Shown: positions 7,855-18,257, counted from the stretch's first letter. The stretch is DNA of 64,000 nt from Mesorhizobium sp. 113-3-3 (GCF_016756495.1 NZ_AP023243.1:1054001-1118000), one strand, 5' to 3'. The notes: generated by a model from the sequence alone, not told the origin. Made by a program: numbers and translations.

Positions 7855-8439
7855 TCAATGATTCGCGTAACCGCTCAACGGGCATTTCTGGGAAATGGGA
7901 ACCTGGAAAGTGCCATCAATACCGCTGCAATTACGGAATCTGGGGTTTTGCGGCGCCGGGCTAACCGCCTCTCGCTTGCCTTCGATGACCACTGGGATTC
8001 CGGAATTTTGCGCGTAGCCGCTCGCCGGGCATTTTTGGGAAGCGGGAACCTGGAAGGCGCCGGCAATGCCGCTGCAATTACGGAAGTTGGGTGACCGCGG
8101 CGCTTGGGATTGCGTGGGCGCAGCCGCCTTTGCCTTGCCCTTGAGCACCATCCAGATTTCCGTCGGCTGGTCGAGCTGCAGATTGTTTATGTCGGAATAG
8201 CTGATGCGACCGCTGCGTACCCCATCGGCGAGGCGCTGGCAAAACAGGGCCGGCATGCGTTCCTGCGAGACGCCCATGAACGAAGCCATCTCACGCTTGA
8301 ACGTAAGGCTCGATGTTCGGGCGGCGGCGACGCATTCGTCCAGATCCGCCTTTGGCTCGCGCTTGGCGCCTGCCTGCGAGGACTGGCATACTGCCAAGAC
8401 GACGACCGCGCCAAGCAGAAGAGAAATGCTATTTTTCAC
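7855..8439 (-). CDS. Paralog of the Cys-repeat protein with an extra N-terminal domain
   Basis: Begins like its neighbour at GTG 8439 (VKNSISLLLGAVVV; the sequence around the start is nearly identical in both genes). It then has a unique domain (about 33-110: DLDECVAAARTSSLTFKREM ... LQLDQPTEIWMVLKG) with two Cys, and finally two repeats (FRNCSGIAGAFQVPASQKCP ... and FRNCSGIDGTFQVPISQKCP ... SGYANH). About 194 residues, probably exported. The pair arose by tandem duplication: 55 identical bases follow both stop codons. Function unknown. Confidence 0.75.
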   Translation of the reverse strand: MKNSISLLLGAVVVLAVCQSSQAGAKREPKADLDECVAAARTSSLTFKREMASFMGVSQERMPALFCQRLADGVRSGRISYSDINNLQLDQPTEIWMVLKGKAKAAAPTQSQAPRSPNFRNCSGIAGAFQVPASQKCPASGYAQNSGIPVVIEGKREAVSPAPQNPRFRNCSGIDGTFQVPISQKCPLSGYANH

Positions 8440-8540
8440 TGTCAAAACCCCCAAACCCGCAAATGAACTTAAATGAAGCCGCTAGAAGGTCAAACAGGAA
8501 CCGACTACAGGTGGCTTCATTTTGCTTATATTAGTGGGAC

Positions 8541-8575
8541 AAAATAAAAACCCGGCGTCTCCCGCCGGGTTTCTT
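8541..8575 (-). terminator. Intrinsic terminator after argG
   Basis: 10-bp stem AAACCCGGCG / CGCCGGGTTT with a 5-nt loop. On the minus strand it runs into TTTTTATTTT. It lies about 40 bp beyond the argG stop. Confidence 0.85.
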
Positions 8576-8613
8576 GAATACGGGTTGGCAAAACGCAGAC
8601 CGCTGCGTGAAAA

Positions 8614-9837
<1,224 letters not shown>

Positions 9838-9897
9838 TTCCGCTCCGTCGGTGGCGGACGCCCGGGCACGGGCGTCACGCATTGTCGGAGCGCCTTT
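9838..9897 (-). promoter_or_regulatory. Structured argG leader with sequestered SD
   Basis: On the transcript a hairpin GACGCCCG / CGGGCGTC (9857-9876) is enclosed by a second pairing, CGCTCCG with CGGAGCG (9841-9847 and 9886-9892). The inner strand of the outer stem contains the GGAGCGG ribosome-binding site of argG. An in-frame ATG at 9882 opens MRDARARA, three Arg codons in eight. This could be a regulatory leader that responds to folding or arginyl-tRNA supply, or simply coding sequence of a longer ArgG. The remaining bases up to 10222 show no gene I can support. Confidence 0.35.
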
Positions 9898-10222
9898 TAG
9901 CAGGAACGGCAAAGCGAGCAAGCGCGTGCAGCGCCGGACCGCTGATCCAGCGCGCGGCGTGCGGCGATGCGCCAGACCAGGACGACGTCGCGTCGGATCG
10001 CCATCCTGGCGCTCTTTTTCGAAAAACCGGCTCCCGCTTTTTCGCGATCACGAGCGGGGAAAACAACCTGCTGCAATCGTGGGCTGCATTTATGGCCAGG
10101 ATTTAAGCAAGTTTTCATGTCCTGCCGCTAAACCGGCGACACAGAATTGCCTTGGCCACGAAACCGTGGCGAAGCGGCGTTTGCCTGCTCATTGCGGGTG
10201 TCTCGGGCTTGGACCATTCCTG

Positions 10223-12301
10223 ATGCGCGTCATATCATGCATCGTCACGGAGCATAATCTGTGGCTCGTCCTGCTGGCGGCGCTGATGTGCGTCACCGGC
10301 TGCTGGGTGACGATCGGTCTCCTCGACCGCGCCCGGAAAACCGTCGGCGTGCAGATGCGGGGATGGCTGTTCCTGACCGCGGTCGCGGCCGGTTCCTCGA
10401 TCTGGTGCACGCATTTCATCGCCATGCTGGCCTATCAGCCCGGCGCGCCGATCACCTTCGATCCGGCGCTCACCATGATTTCCCTGGTCATCGCCATGGT
10501 CGGAACCGGGGCGGGCTTCGGCCTCGCGCTCGACAAAGGCCGCCGCCTGGCGCCGGAATGGGGCGGCTGTGCCGTCGGCCTGGCGATCTCGGCCATGCAT
10601 TATACCGGCATGATGGCCTATCACGTGGCCGGCATCGTCGAATGGGACGCCGTCTATGTCGTCGCTTCGGTGATGATCGCGATGGCATTCGCCGCCGTGG
10701 CGATCGGCCAGGCGGTGCGCCGGCCGCACCGCTGGTCGCACTATCTCGGCATCGGGATTCTGGTGCTGGCGATCGTCGGCCTGCATTTCACGGCGATGGC
10801 GGCGGTGGCGGTGACGCCGCTCTCCTTCATCACCACCGGCACCAACCCCGACATCCTCGAAGCGATGGCCGTGGCGGTCGCCGTGGTCGGCCTGATCGTC
10901 GCCGCCACCGGTTTCGCCAGCTACCTGATCGACGAACGCGGCCGGCTCGAGAGCTTTGAGCGGCTGCAGCATCTTGCCCTCAACGACGCGCTCACCGGCC
11001 TTGCCAACCGGGTCTCCTTCAGCGACCGGCTCGACCATGAGATCGAGCGGGCGCGCGAGGATCAGGACACGATGACCGCCGTCATCGTCATCGACCTCGA
11101 CCGTTTCAAGGAAATCAACGACCTCAGGGGACATGCCGCCGGCGATCAGGCGCTCAAGATCATCGCGCGCAGGCTGGCGAAGCTGGCCGGTGACGGCGAG
11201 TTCGTCGCCCGGCTCGGCGGCGACGAATTTGCCGCCATCAAGCGCTTCAAGGACCAGAACGACCTGCTCGGCCTGGTGTCGCGGCTGGAGAAATCATTGT
11301 TCGAGCCGTTGCGGATCGACGATTTCGAGACCGTCACCGGCGCCAGCATCGGCGTTGCCGTCTATCCGCGCGACGGGGCCGACCGGGAGAGGCTGGTCAG
11401 CAATGCGGACCTGGCCATGTACCGGGCCAAGAACGACGTGACGCGGGCCGTCTGCTTCTACGAGTCAACCATGGACGAGACGGCGCGGGCGCGCCGGGCG
11501 CTCGCCACGGACCTTCGCCTGGCGATCGAGCGCGGCGAGCTTTCGCTGCACTATCAGGTGCAGACCTCGGTTCAGACCGGCGCCACGTGCGGCTACGAGG
11601 CGTTGCTGCGCTGGACGCACCCCGTGCACGGCATGGTCCCGCCCGCAGAATTCATTCCGATCGCCGAGGAAAACGGATCCATCCTGGCGATCGGCGAATG
11701 GGTGCTGCGCACCGCATGCCGCCAGGCGGCCTCCTGGGACAATGTCCACAAGATCGCAGTCAATCTGTCGCCGGTGCAGTTCGCCCATGCCGATCTCGCC
11801 ACGCTCGTCCATCAGATCCTGATAGAGACCGGCCTGTCGCCGAAGCGTCTCGAGCTCGAACTTACCGAATCGACGATCGTCGCCGACAAGGTGCGCACGC
11901 TGCACGTGCTGCGCCAGATCAAGGCGCTGGGCGTGACGATCGCGATCGACGATTTCGGAACCGGCTATTCCTCGCTCGACACGCTGCGCTCGTTCCCGTT
12001 CGACAAGATCAAGCTCGACCGTTCCTTCATGGCCGATGTCGAACGTAGCCCGCAGGCCAAGGCGATCATCCGCGCCGTGCTGACACTGGGGCGCAGCCTC
12101 GACATTCCCGTGCTCGCCGAAGGCGTCGAGACCCATGTCCAGCTCACCATCCTGCAGGTCGAAGGCTGCAACGAGGCGCAAGGCTATTTCCTCGGCCGGC
12201 CCAAGCCGATCGATCAGATCGTGCTCATCGCCGGGCCCGACGCCCAGGATGGCCGGCCCGCCTTCAAGGAACCTGTCAGGGTGCGGGCTGCCGCCGGCTG
12301 A
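10223..12301 (+). CDS. MHYT-GGDEF-EAL membrane cyclic-di-GMP protein
   Basis: Putative diguanylate cyclase/phosphodiesterase. Seven or so N-terminal helices (about 10-245) carry the MHYT sensor repeats: CTHFIAML, AMHYTGMM and LHFTAMAA, thought to bind Cu, O2, CO or NO. A GGDEF domain follows (about 255-420) with an intact RLGGDEF active site. There is no clear RxxD inhibitory site five residues before it. The EAL domain (about 430-680) has GYEALLRW, a DDFGTGYSS segment, the KLDRSF strand and AEGVE, so it is likely catalytic. 692 residues from the ATG at 10223; the open frame extends further upstream but only this start precedes the first helix directly. Confidence 0.93.
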   Translation: MRVISCIVTEHNLWLVLLAALMCVTGCWVTIGLLDRARKTVGVQMRGWLFLTAVAAGSSIWCTHFIAMLAYQPGAPITFDPALTMISLVIAMVGTGAGFGLALDKGRRLAPEWGGCAVGLAISAMHYTGMMAYHVAGIVEWDAVYVVASVMIAMAFAAVAIGQAVRRPHRWSHYLGIGILVLAIVGLHFTAMAAVAVTPLSFITTGTNPDILEAMAVAVAVVGLIVAATGFASYLIDERGRLESFERLQHLALNDALTGLANRVSFSDRLDHEIERAREDQDTMTAVIVIDLDRFKEINDLRGHAAGDQALKIIARRLAKLAGDGEFVARLGGDEFAAIKRFKDQNDLLGLVSRLEKSLFEPLRIDDFETVTGASIGVAVYPRDGADRERLVSNADLAMYRAKNDVTRAVCFYESTMDETARARRALATDLRLAIERGELSLHYQVQTSVQTGATCGYEALLRWTHPVHGMVPPAEFIPIAEENGSILAIGEWVLRTACRQAASWDNVHKIAVNLSPVQFAHADLATLVHQILIETGLSPKRLELELTESTIVADKVRTLHVLRQIKALGVTIAIDDFGTGYSSLDTLRSFPFDKIKLDRSFMADVERSPQAKAIIRAVLTLGRSLDIPVLAEGVETHVQLTILQVEGCNEAQGYFLGRPKPIDQIVLIAGPDAQDGRPAFKEPVRVRAAAG

Positions 12302-12441
12302 TACTCTCATTCCCTTCGCAACGGCTTGGCCATAGGCTGGAAAACTGCAACCGCTGAGGCGATTGCCTCGCTGGATCAACGCTTTATCTGGCGCCGCCGC
12401 CGCGCATCCTGTATAGGCCTAGGCGTTTCCAGGGGCCCGCC

Positions 12442-13083
12442 ATGTCCTTCATTCCCGACACCGCCACGCTGATCCAGTTCGCCATCGCCACGGTCATCCT
12501 GGCGATCACGCCTGGTCCCGACATGACCTTGTTCGTCTCGCGCACGCTGAGCCAGGGGCGCGCCACCGGCTTTGCCTCGATGGCCGGCGCGCTGTGCGGC
12601 ACGCTGATCCACACCACGCTGGTGGTGGTCGGCGTCTCAGCGCTGATCGTTGCCTCGCCGATGGCCTTCTTCGTGCTGAAGATCTTTGGCGCCGGCTATC
12701 TCGTCTTCCTGGCCTGGCAGGCGATCGCCAAGGGCTCGGCGTTCTCGCCGGAGAAGAAGACAGGCCCGCAGATCTCGCTGCTGCGCAGCTGGGCGGCGGG
12801 GCTCGGCGTCAATCTGCTCAACCCGAAGATCATCCTGTTTTTCATGACCTTCCTGCCGCAGTTCGTCTCCGCCCATGATCCGCACGCGCCGGGAAAGCTG
12901 TTCTTCCTGGGCTTGATGTTCATCGTGCTGTCGATCCCGGTGACGGCACCGATGGTGCTGGCGGCGGAGAAATTCTCGGCGGCGATGAAGGCCAGCCCGC
13001 GTGTCACGCGCGTGGTGGACTATCTCTTCGCCGGTGTGTTCTCGGCCTTCGCGCTCAAGATCCTGACGGCCCAGGCGAAGTAG
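12442..13083 (+). CDS. LysE/RhtB-family amino-acid exporter
   Basis: 213-residue inner-membrane exporter with about six helices. The N-terminal signature is ATVILAITPGPDMTLFVSRT with the ITPGPD motif, and AGLGVNLLNPKIILFFMTFL contains the family's NPK motif. Members export basic amino acids, homoserine, threonine or other small metabolites; the substrate here is not readable. It stands alone and its 3' end overlaps a convergent gene by 29 bp. Confidence 0.93.
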   Translation: MSFIPDTATLIQFAIATVILAITPGPDMTLFVSRTLSQGRATGFASMAGALCGTLIHTTLVVVGVSALIVASPMAFFVLKIFGAGYLVFLAWQAIAKGSAFSPEKKTGPQISLLRSWAAGLGVNLLNPKIILFFMTFLPQFVSAHDPHAPGKLFFLGLMFIVLSIPVTAPMVLAAEKFSAAMKASPRVTRVVDYLFAGVFSAFALKILTAQAK

Positions 13084-13537
13084 GCGCGTTCGCCTCCTTC
13101 CACCAGCTTCCGGCCCAGCGCCCGGCGCTCAGCCAGTAGAAGATGCCGCCGACCATGCCGCCGCCGATCACCGCCATGATGGCGCTGGTGTCGGTGACCG
13201 CGAAGGTGGAATCGGGCGCGTGATCGACCAGGCCGAGGAAAACGGCCGCCACCACCGCACCCGCCAGCGCGTAGTACAGCCAGTCGCGCCGGCCGAGGAT
13301 TTCGGCAAGCAGGATGACGATCACCGCCGGCAGGAAGGCGAAATAGGCGACGAACAAGGCGACGAGGGGAATCGAGAAATACAGCGAAGCCGTCGCCGTC
13401 GCATGCGTGTGGTCGGGCGTATAGCCGAGCGAGGCCAGGAACAGGACGTTGAGGAAGGCGCTCGCCGCCAGCGAGGCGACGGCGTAACCGAACAGGATCA
13501 TGGCAAAGCGCACGAGGTAGGAAACGAAGCGGGTCAT
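13055..13537 (-). CDS. Four-helix membrane protein, paralog of 14449-14898
   Basis: 160 residues with about four hydrophobic helices (FAMILFGYAVASLAASAFL, SIPLVALFVAYFAFLPAVIV, WLYYALAGAVVAAVFLGLV, IMAVIGGGMVGGIFYWLSAG). The end, GIFYWLSAGRWAG, and overall layout match the gene at 14449-14898 ([12 protein letters not shown]), so the two are paralogs once in tandem. Function unknown. The last 29 bp overlap the LysE gene on the opposite strand. Confidence 0.8.
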   Translation of the reverse strand: MTRFVSYLVRFAMILFGYAVASLAASAFLNVLFLASLGYTPDHTHATATASLYFSIPLVALFVAYFAFLPAVIVILLAEILGRRDWLYYALAGAVVAAVFLGLVDHAPDSTFAVTDTSAIMAVIGGGMVGGIFYWLSAGRWAGSWWKEANAPTSPGPSGS

Positions 13538-13619
13538 GCCAGGCCGTGTCCTTCAATCTTGCCGGACCTGCGTCCGGCGAGAAACCCTTCTCTTGCCAAC
13601 GATCTTCGGTCCTGACGCA

Positions 13620-14363
13620 TCATCGTGAGCCAGGGCGAATTCGCCAGATCAGCAGAGCGACCGCAAAGACATAGATCGCAAAGTCCACGCTATTTCTTCT
13701 GATCAGATAAATCACGTCCTTGCCGGACGGACTGTCCTGAGACTGCTTGTCCCTCGATTCGTTCGTGACCGGAATATTCGAAAACCCGGCCTCGGGAAAT
13801 GCCCGCCTCAGGGCGACCTGGGACAGCCCGGAGAACTCGGTGACAAAGAACCACTTCATGCCGATGATCCGCTTGAGCACCTTCGTGAAATCCGACCAGG
13901 TGGGGGCGCGGTCGACGTACCACGTGTCCAGTATCTGGCGATAATGCGCGTTGTCCATGTATAGGCGCAGATTCGGGTTCTCGCTCCGGATAAACTCTGA
14001 AAAAGACTTGGTTCTGGCCTCTCTTACAGGTGCGGCGTCGACCTCGAGCATCTGCTCGAGATAGCTTTCGGGAACATTCTTTCTCCAGAAATTGTAGAGC
14101 GAGAAGATGCGGGACACCGGATTTCTGAAGTTCGTGACCAGGGCATGCCCGTCGTTCACCTCTTCGAAGACGCAATACCCATAGTGCCCGGCATAGTATT
14201 CATACCCCTTGAAGCGGGAATAATTTCTGCCGAGGTCGCGATATTGCTGAGGCGTATTCTCTATTTGCGGGGCAATAGCGTCGGGAGGGTACACGGATTC
14301 GAGCATCTGTTTGATCGATGAACCGCCGGCCTTCGGATTGTGGAGAAAGAAAAGTGGGAGCAA
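13620..14363 (-). CDS. Sulfotransferase family protein, probably acquired
   Basis: The N-terminus has the PAPS 5'-phosphosulfate loop FFLHNPKAGGSSIKQML, and TNFRNPVSRIFSLYNFW (about 80) carries the 3'-phosphate-binding Arg and Ser. 247 residues; the C-terminus is hydrophobic (FAIYVFAVALLIWRI). A TTG start at 14363 is the only in-frame start before the P-loop. An ATG ten bases upstream is in another frame, so the 5' end may be truncated or frameshifted. Base composition is visibly more AT-rich than its neighbours. It sits between two membrane-protein paralogs. The substrate may be a surface glycan or Nod-factor-like molecule, but this is only inference. Confidence 0.75.
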   Translation of the reverse strand: MLPLFFLHNPKAGGSSIKQMLESVYPPDAIAPQIENTPQQYRDLGRNYSRFKGYEYYAGHYGYCVFEEVNDGHALVTNFRNPVSRIFSLYNFWRKNVPESYLEQMLEVDAAPVREARTKSFSEFIRSENPNLRLYMDNAHYRQILDTWYVDRAPTWSDFTKVLKRIIGMKWFFVTEFSGLSQVALRRAFPEAGFSNIPVTNESRDKQSQDSPSGKDVIYLIRRNSVDFAIYVFAVALLIWRIRPGSR

Positions 14364-14448
14364 CGCGTAACTTCATCAGCTGGATGGTCGGGAATGCGGA
14401 ATCGAGGGTTGTTTTGTTCAGCGCCCCCGAAGGCGGCGCAAAGGCGAT

Positions 14449-14898
14449 CTACTCCAGATGGCGGCGTGTGAGACGGCCGGATTTGTGCCCGGCCAAGAGC
14501 CAGTAGACCGAACCGGCGGCGGTGCCGGCCGTGGCGAGAAAGCCGAGAAAGCCCGGATTGAACACAAAGCCTCCGGCCGAGCCCGGGACGAGAACGCCAA
14601 AGGCGATGGAGGTGATCGCGCCCGTGACCGCGAAATAAAACCATCCCCGCAGCGAAAACCATTCGGCGACCAGGATCGCCGGTCCGACGATCACCAGCGC
14701 GCAGACCGCCACGGTCAGCACGGCGAGCGGGAAGGACCCCAGCCAATCGAAGGTGAAGACCAGGGACCAGTTGCCGTACTCGATCCCTTCCAGAAGCGTG
14801 ATCAGCAGCACCGGCACCAGGATAGAGGTCAGCACGCCGGCGATGTAACCGACGGCTATCACGATGAAACGCTTGAACCCGGCGACGAGACGGCTCAC
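14449..14898 (-). CDS. Four-helix membrane protein, coupled to rlmN
   Basis: About 149 residues from GTG 14898, which overlaps the rlmN stop codon (GTGA), indicating translational coupling. Four hydrophobic helices include [39 protein letters not shown] and [18 protein letters not shown]. Paralogous to the gene at 13055-13537. The upstream open frame to 15111 is rlmN out of frame. Function unknown. Confidence 0.8.
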   Translation of the reverse strand: MSRLVAGFKRFIVIAVGYIAGVLTSILVPVLLITLLEGIEYGNWSLVFTFDWLGSFPLAVLTVAVCALVIVGPAILVAEWFSLRGWFYFAVTGAITSIAFGVLVPGSAGGFVFNPGFLGFLATAGTAAGSVYWLLAGHKSGRLTRRHLE

Positions 14899-16127
14899 GC
14901 CTCGCCGTGCCCCGCGATCATCATGGCTTCCAGCGCCAGCCGGTCCACTTTTCGCATGCGCTCGGATTCCGACTTCAGCTGGCCGCAGGCGGCGAGGATG
15001 TCGCGGCCGCGCGGCGTGCGGATCGGCGAGGCATAGCCGGCATTGTTGATGTAATCGGCGAATTTCTCGATGGTCTCCCAGTCCGAGCATTGGTAGTTGG
15101 TGCCCGGCCACGGGTTGAACGGGATCAGGTTGATCTTGGCCGGAATGCCCTTGAGCAGCTTGATCAGGCCCTTGGCGTCCTCGATGGAATCGTTGACGTC
15201 CTTCAGCATCACATATTCGAAGGTGATGCGCTTGGCGTTCGACAGGCCGGGATAGGCGCGGCAGGCGGCGATCAGTTCCTTCAGCGGATACTTCTTGTTG
15301 ATCGGCACCAGCAAGTCGCGCAGATCGTCATTGGTGGCATGCAGCGAGATCGCCAGCATGACGCCGATCTCCTCGCCGGTGCGGAAAATCTCCGGCACGA
15401 CGCCGGAGGTCGACAGCGTGATGCGCCGCTTCGACAGGGAAAGCCCGTCGCCGTCGGAAGCGATCAGCAGCGCCTTCTTCACCGCCTCGAAATTGTAGAG
15501 CGGCTCGCCCATGCCCATCATGACGATGTTGGACACCTTGCGGCCCTCGGCCGGGACAATGGCGCCGTCCGGCGTGTCGCGGTCGGGGAAGTCGCCGAGC
15601 CGGTCGCGGGCGGTGAGCAATTGCGCCAGGATCTCTTCCGCCGTCAGGTTGCGCACCAGCTTCTGCGTGCCGGTATGGCAGAACGAGCAGGTCAGCGTGC
15701 AGCCGACCTGCGAGGAGATGCAGAGCGTGCCGCGGCCTTCCTCGGGGATATAGACGGTCTCGATCTCGACCGGCCGGCCGGCGCCGCGCGGCGGGAAGCG
15801 GAACAGCCATTTGCGGGTGCCGTCGGAAGAGATCTGCTCCTCGACGATCTCGGGCCGCGCGACGGTGAAATGCTTGTCGAGCTCGGCGCGCAGGTCCTTG
15901 GAGATGTTGAACATGCCGGCGAAGTCGGAGACGCCGCGCACATACATCCAGTGCCAGAGCTGCTGGGCGCGCATCTTGGCCTGGCGCTCCGGCACGATGC
16001 CGGACGCGACGAGCGCCTCCGCGAGCTCGGCGCGCGTCAGGCCGATCAGCGACGGCTTCTCGGGCGCGGCTCGGGCGCGCAACGCGTCGCGGGCACCCTC
16101 AGTGGTGAGGTCGAAGGAAAGGGTCAT
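14895..16127 (-). CDS. rlmN: 23S rRNA (adenine2503-C2)/tRNA methyltransferase RlmN
   Basis: Radical-SAM enzyme methylating C2 of A2503 in 23S rRNA and A37 of some tRNAs. The cluster motif is [11 protein letters not shown] (CxxxCxxC, about 145), preceded by CISSQVG. Later motifs include [17 protein letters not shown] and [11 protein letters not shown], and the C-terminal region with [11 protein letters not shown] carries the second catalytic Cys. 410 residues, family length. The downstream membrane gene overlaps by 4 nt. Confidence 0.97.
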   Translation of the reverse strand: MTLSFDLTTEGARDALRARAAPEKPSLIGLTRAELAEALVASGIVPERQAKMRAQQLWHWMYVRGVSDFAGMFNISKDLRAELDKHFTVARPEIVEEQISSDGTRKWLFRFPPRGAGRPVEIETVYIPEEGRGTLCISSQVGCTLTCSFCHTGTQKLVRNLTAEEILAQLLTARDRLGDFPDRDTPDGAIVPAEGRKVSNIVMMGMGEPLYNFEAVKKALLIASDGDGLSLSKRRITLSTSGVVPEIFRTGEEIGVMLAISLHATNDDLRDLLVPINKKYPLKELIAACRAYPGLSNAKRITFEYVMLKDVNDSIEDAKGLIKLLKGIPAKINLIPFNPWPGTNYQCSDWETIEKFADYINNAGYASPIRTPRGRDILAACGQLKSESERMRKVDRLALEAMMIAGHGEA

Positions 16128-16222
16128 GATCGCACTGATATAAGCGGTTTGCGGCCGATGTCATCCATCATGCCGGGAACTGAAGCGCGGCGCATAGCAC
16201 AGGTTGAGGGCAGAGTCATGCC

Positions 16223-16329
16223 GGGGTAGGGGAATAGGGCAATAAGGCAGTAAGGCAGTAGGGCAGTAGGGCAGTAGGGCAGTAGGTTGGTCTGACTTCC
16301 TTAACTGCCTTACTGTCCTATTTCCCCCA
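16223..16329. repeat. Tandem-repeat hairpin, copy A (GGGCAGTA type)
   Basis: The left arm consists of back-to-back copies of about eight bases (GGGCAGTA and variants AGGCAGTA, GGCAATA). The right arm (AACTGCCTTACTGTCC ...) is their reverse complement, so the whole element folds into one long imperfect hairpin with a loop near 16285-16297. It lies between divergent rlmN and the CLC channel gene. Copies B and C lie at 29771 and 54386. Confidence 0.85.
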
Positions 16330-16343
16330 TCCCGAGGATCGAC

Positions 16344-17699
16344 ATGCCCGCCACATCGCGAAAATATCCCCTGTTTCGGCGCTCACGCGCCATGTGGGGC
16401 TCGCGGCGTGTGTGGCAGCCGCGGCTGGTTTTTTGGGCCGGTGCGGTGTCGATCGGCGTCATCAGCGTGCTGTTCGCGGTGCTGGCCGACAAGGCGCAGG
16501 CGCTGTTCCATGCTGTGATCGGCGATGGCGGGGGCTGGCGTTCCTATCTGCCGCTCGCGATCACGCCGCTCGGCTTCGTCCTGTGCGCATGGCTCGCCCA
16601 TGCCTTCTTCCCGGGCTCGCAAGGCAGCGGCATTCCGCAGGCGATCGCCGCCCGCCATCTGCGCGAAGACGACGATCGCAATCATCTTCTGTCGTTGCGG
16701 CTGGCGGCGGGCAAGATCGCGCTCACCATCGTCGGCCTGTTCTGCGGCGCTTCGATCGGCCGCGAGGGCCCGACCGTGCAGGTCGGTGCCTCGCTGATGC
16801 TGCAGGCGGCGCGCTGGGGCGGCATGGCGCAGGCGCGGGGCCTGATCCTGGCCGGCTCGGCCGCCGGCATCGCCGCCGCCTTCAATACGCCGCTGGCCGG
16901 CATCGTCTTCGCGATCGAAGAGATGGGCCGCACCTACGAGGCGCGCACCAACGGGCTGGTGCTGACGGCGGTGATCCTGGCCGGCCTCGCCTCGCTCGGG
17001 CTGCTCGGCAATTACACCTATTTCGGCGTCTCGAAGGAGACGATCGCGTTTGGCGCCGAGTGGCCGCTGGTACTTGGCTGCGGCGTCATCGGCGGCGGCT
17101 TCGGCGCGCTGTTCTCGCTGCTGGCGCTGAAGATCACGCGGCGGATCCGGCGCTGGCGCACGCAGCAGCCCCTGGCTCGCGCGCTGCTGGTGGCCGCCGC
17201 CTGCGGGCTCGGCGTGGCGGTGATCGGCATCGCCTCGGGCGGGCTGACCTTCGGCACCGGCTACGCGCAGGCGCGCGGCGCCGTGGAAGGCACGCCGCTG
17301 CCGTGGTTCTTCTTTGCCGAAAAGTTCCTGGCGGGGCTGCTGTCGATGGTCTCGGGCATCCCGGGTGGCATCTTCGCGCCGTCGCTGGCGGTCGGCGCCG
17401 GCATCGGCAGTTCGCTCGGGCTGCTGTTCGGGGCCAGCGCGGGGGCCGCCGCGCTGCTCGGCATGGCCGGCTATTTCGCCGGCGTCGTGCAGGCGCCGAT
17501 GACGGCCTTCGTCATCATCCTGGAGATGACCGGCAATCACGACAATGTCATCGCGCTGATGCTGGCCTCGATGCTGGGCTACGGCACGGCGCGCATGATC
17601 TCGCACGAGCCGCTCTATCACGCGCTGTCGCGCGTTTTCATCGCCGAGGCGATCCGGCGCCGGCGGGCGGAGGCGGTACCGGGATCGGGCCACGGCTGA
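16344..17699 (+). CDS. CLC-family chloride channel/antiporter
   Basis: 451-residue polytopic membrane protein. Signatures of the anion pathway: GSQGSGIPQA (selectivity-filter Ser), GREGPTVQVG (the gating Glu), GIPGGIFAPSLAVGAGIG, and a C-terminal helix with FVIILEMTGNH. Conserved gating Glu is present; whether it is a channel or an H+/Cl- exchanger cannot be told without the proton-Glu alignment. No C-terminal CBS domains. Start ATG 16344 with GAGGA upstream, immediately after the tandem-repeat hairpin, so its promoter must lie within or beyond that hairpin. Confidence 0.94.
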   Translation: MPATSRKYPLFRRSRAMWGSRRVWQPRLVFWAGAVSIGVISVLFAVLADKAQALFHAVIGDGGGWRSYLPLAITPLGFVLCAWLAHAFFPGSQGSGIPQAIAARHLREDDDRNHLLSLRLAAGKIALTIVGLFCGASIGREGPTVQVGASLMLQAARWGGMAQARGLILAGSAAGIAAAFNTPLAGIVFAIEEMGRTYEARTNGLVLTAVILAGLASLGLLGNYTYFGVSKETIAFGAEWPLVLGCGVIGGGFGALFSLLALKITRRIRRWRTQQPLARALLVAAACGLGVAVIGIASGGLTFGTGYAQARGAVEGTPLPWFFFAEKFLAGLLSMVSGIPGGIFAPSLAVGAGIGSSLGLLFGASAGAAALLGMAGYFAGVVQAPMTAFVIILEMTGNHDNVIALMLASMLGYGTARMISHEPLYHALSRVFIAEAIRRRRAEAVPGSGHG

Positions 17700-17704
17700 A
17701 AGAA

Positions 17705-17733
17705 AAAGGCCGGGCTTGGTGGCCCGGCCTTTC
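17705..17733. terminator. Bidirectional terminator between CLC and ialB-like genes
   Basis: 10-bp stem AAGGCCGGGC / GCCCGGCCTT with a 6-nt loop, flanked by A/T-rich bases on both sides (AGAAAAAG and TTCATTTC), between convergent genes. Confidence 0.75.
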
Positions 17734-17753
17734 ATTTCAAAACGTGGCTTTGC

Positions 17754-18257
17754 CTATTTGCACTTGGCGATCGACGTCAGCGCCGCCGAAATGCCCTTCA
17801 GCGAGAAGACATAGGAGGTGGGATTGCCGCGGCCGGACTTCGCCGTCACCTTCATGTCGGTGCCGGTCTTCATGGCGGCGATCAGCACAGGTTCCTCGGC
17901 GGCGTTCTCGACCCAGGCCGACTTGCCGCGGGTGAACATCGAGAAGGACTTCTTGTCGATGGTGACGGTGGCCTTGGAGCCTTCCTGGAAATTGTAGCCG
18001 GCGATGAATTGCGGCTCGTAGGACACCTGCTGGCCGGGACGCTGGCTGACGAAGAAGAACATGTCGCCATGGTCGAGCGTCGGCGGCTGCTTGTCGGTCG
18101 GCACGGTGAGCACGTAGCAGACCTTGCCGCCCGATGCCTGGTAGCTGTAGGTGCCCCAGGCATTGTGCTGGCCGATCTTGGTCGCCTGCTGCGCCAGAAC
18201 AGGCGCTGCCGAGGCCACCAGGACCAGACTTGAAACCAGTGCTATCAATCCGCGCAT
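17754..18257 (-). CDS. Invasion-associated locus B (IalB) family protein
   Basis: 167 residues with a signal peptide (MRGLIALVSSLVLVASAAPV ... LAQ). The IalB pattern is clear: GQHNAWGTYSYQASGGKVCYVLT, then FFVSQRPGQQVSYEPQFIAGY and a C-terminal ...SIAKCK, with Cys at about 47 and near the end that may pair. IalB was named in Bartonella, where it contributes to erythrocyte invasion, but homologs are widespread in Rhizobiales and presumably act in the periplasm or outer membrane. Monocistronic by context. Confidence 0.9.
   Translation of the reverse strand: MRGLIALVSSLVLVASAAPVLAQQATKIGQHNAWGTYSYQASGGKVCYVLTVPTDKQPPTLDHGDMFFFVSQRPGQQVSYEPQFIAGYNFQEGSKATVTIDKKSFSMFTRGKSAWVENAAEEPVLIAAMKTGTDMKVTAKSGRGNPTSYVFSLKGISAALTSIAKCK

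Noticed and set aside
14899..15111. N-terminal extension of the membrane protein at 14449
   Set aside because: This part is rlmN read in another frame; GTG 14898 overlapping the rlmN stop is the natural start.
16223..16329. Possible CRISPR array
   Set aside because: Units are 8-10 bp without spacers and turn into their inverse; no cas genes nearby.
16383..17735. 450-codon frame antisense to the CLC gene
   Set aside because: Arg/Gln/His-rich shadow; the CLC motifs on the plus strand are decisive.
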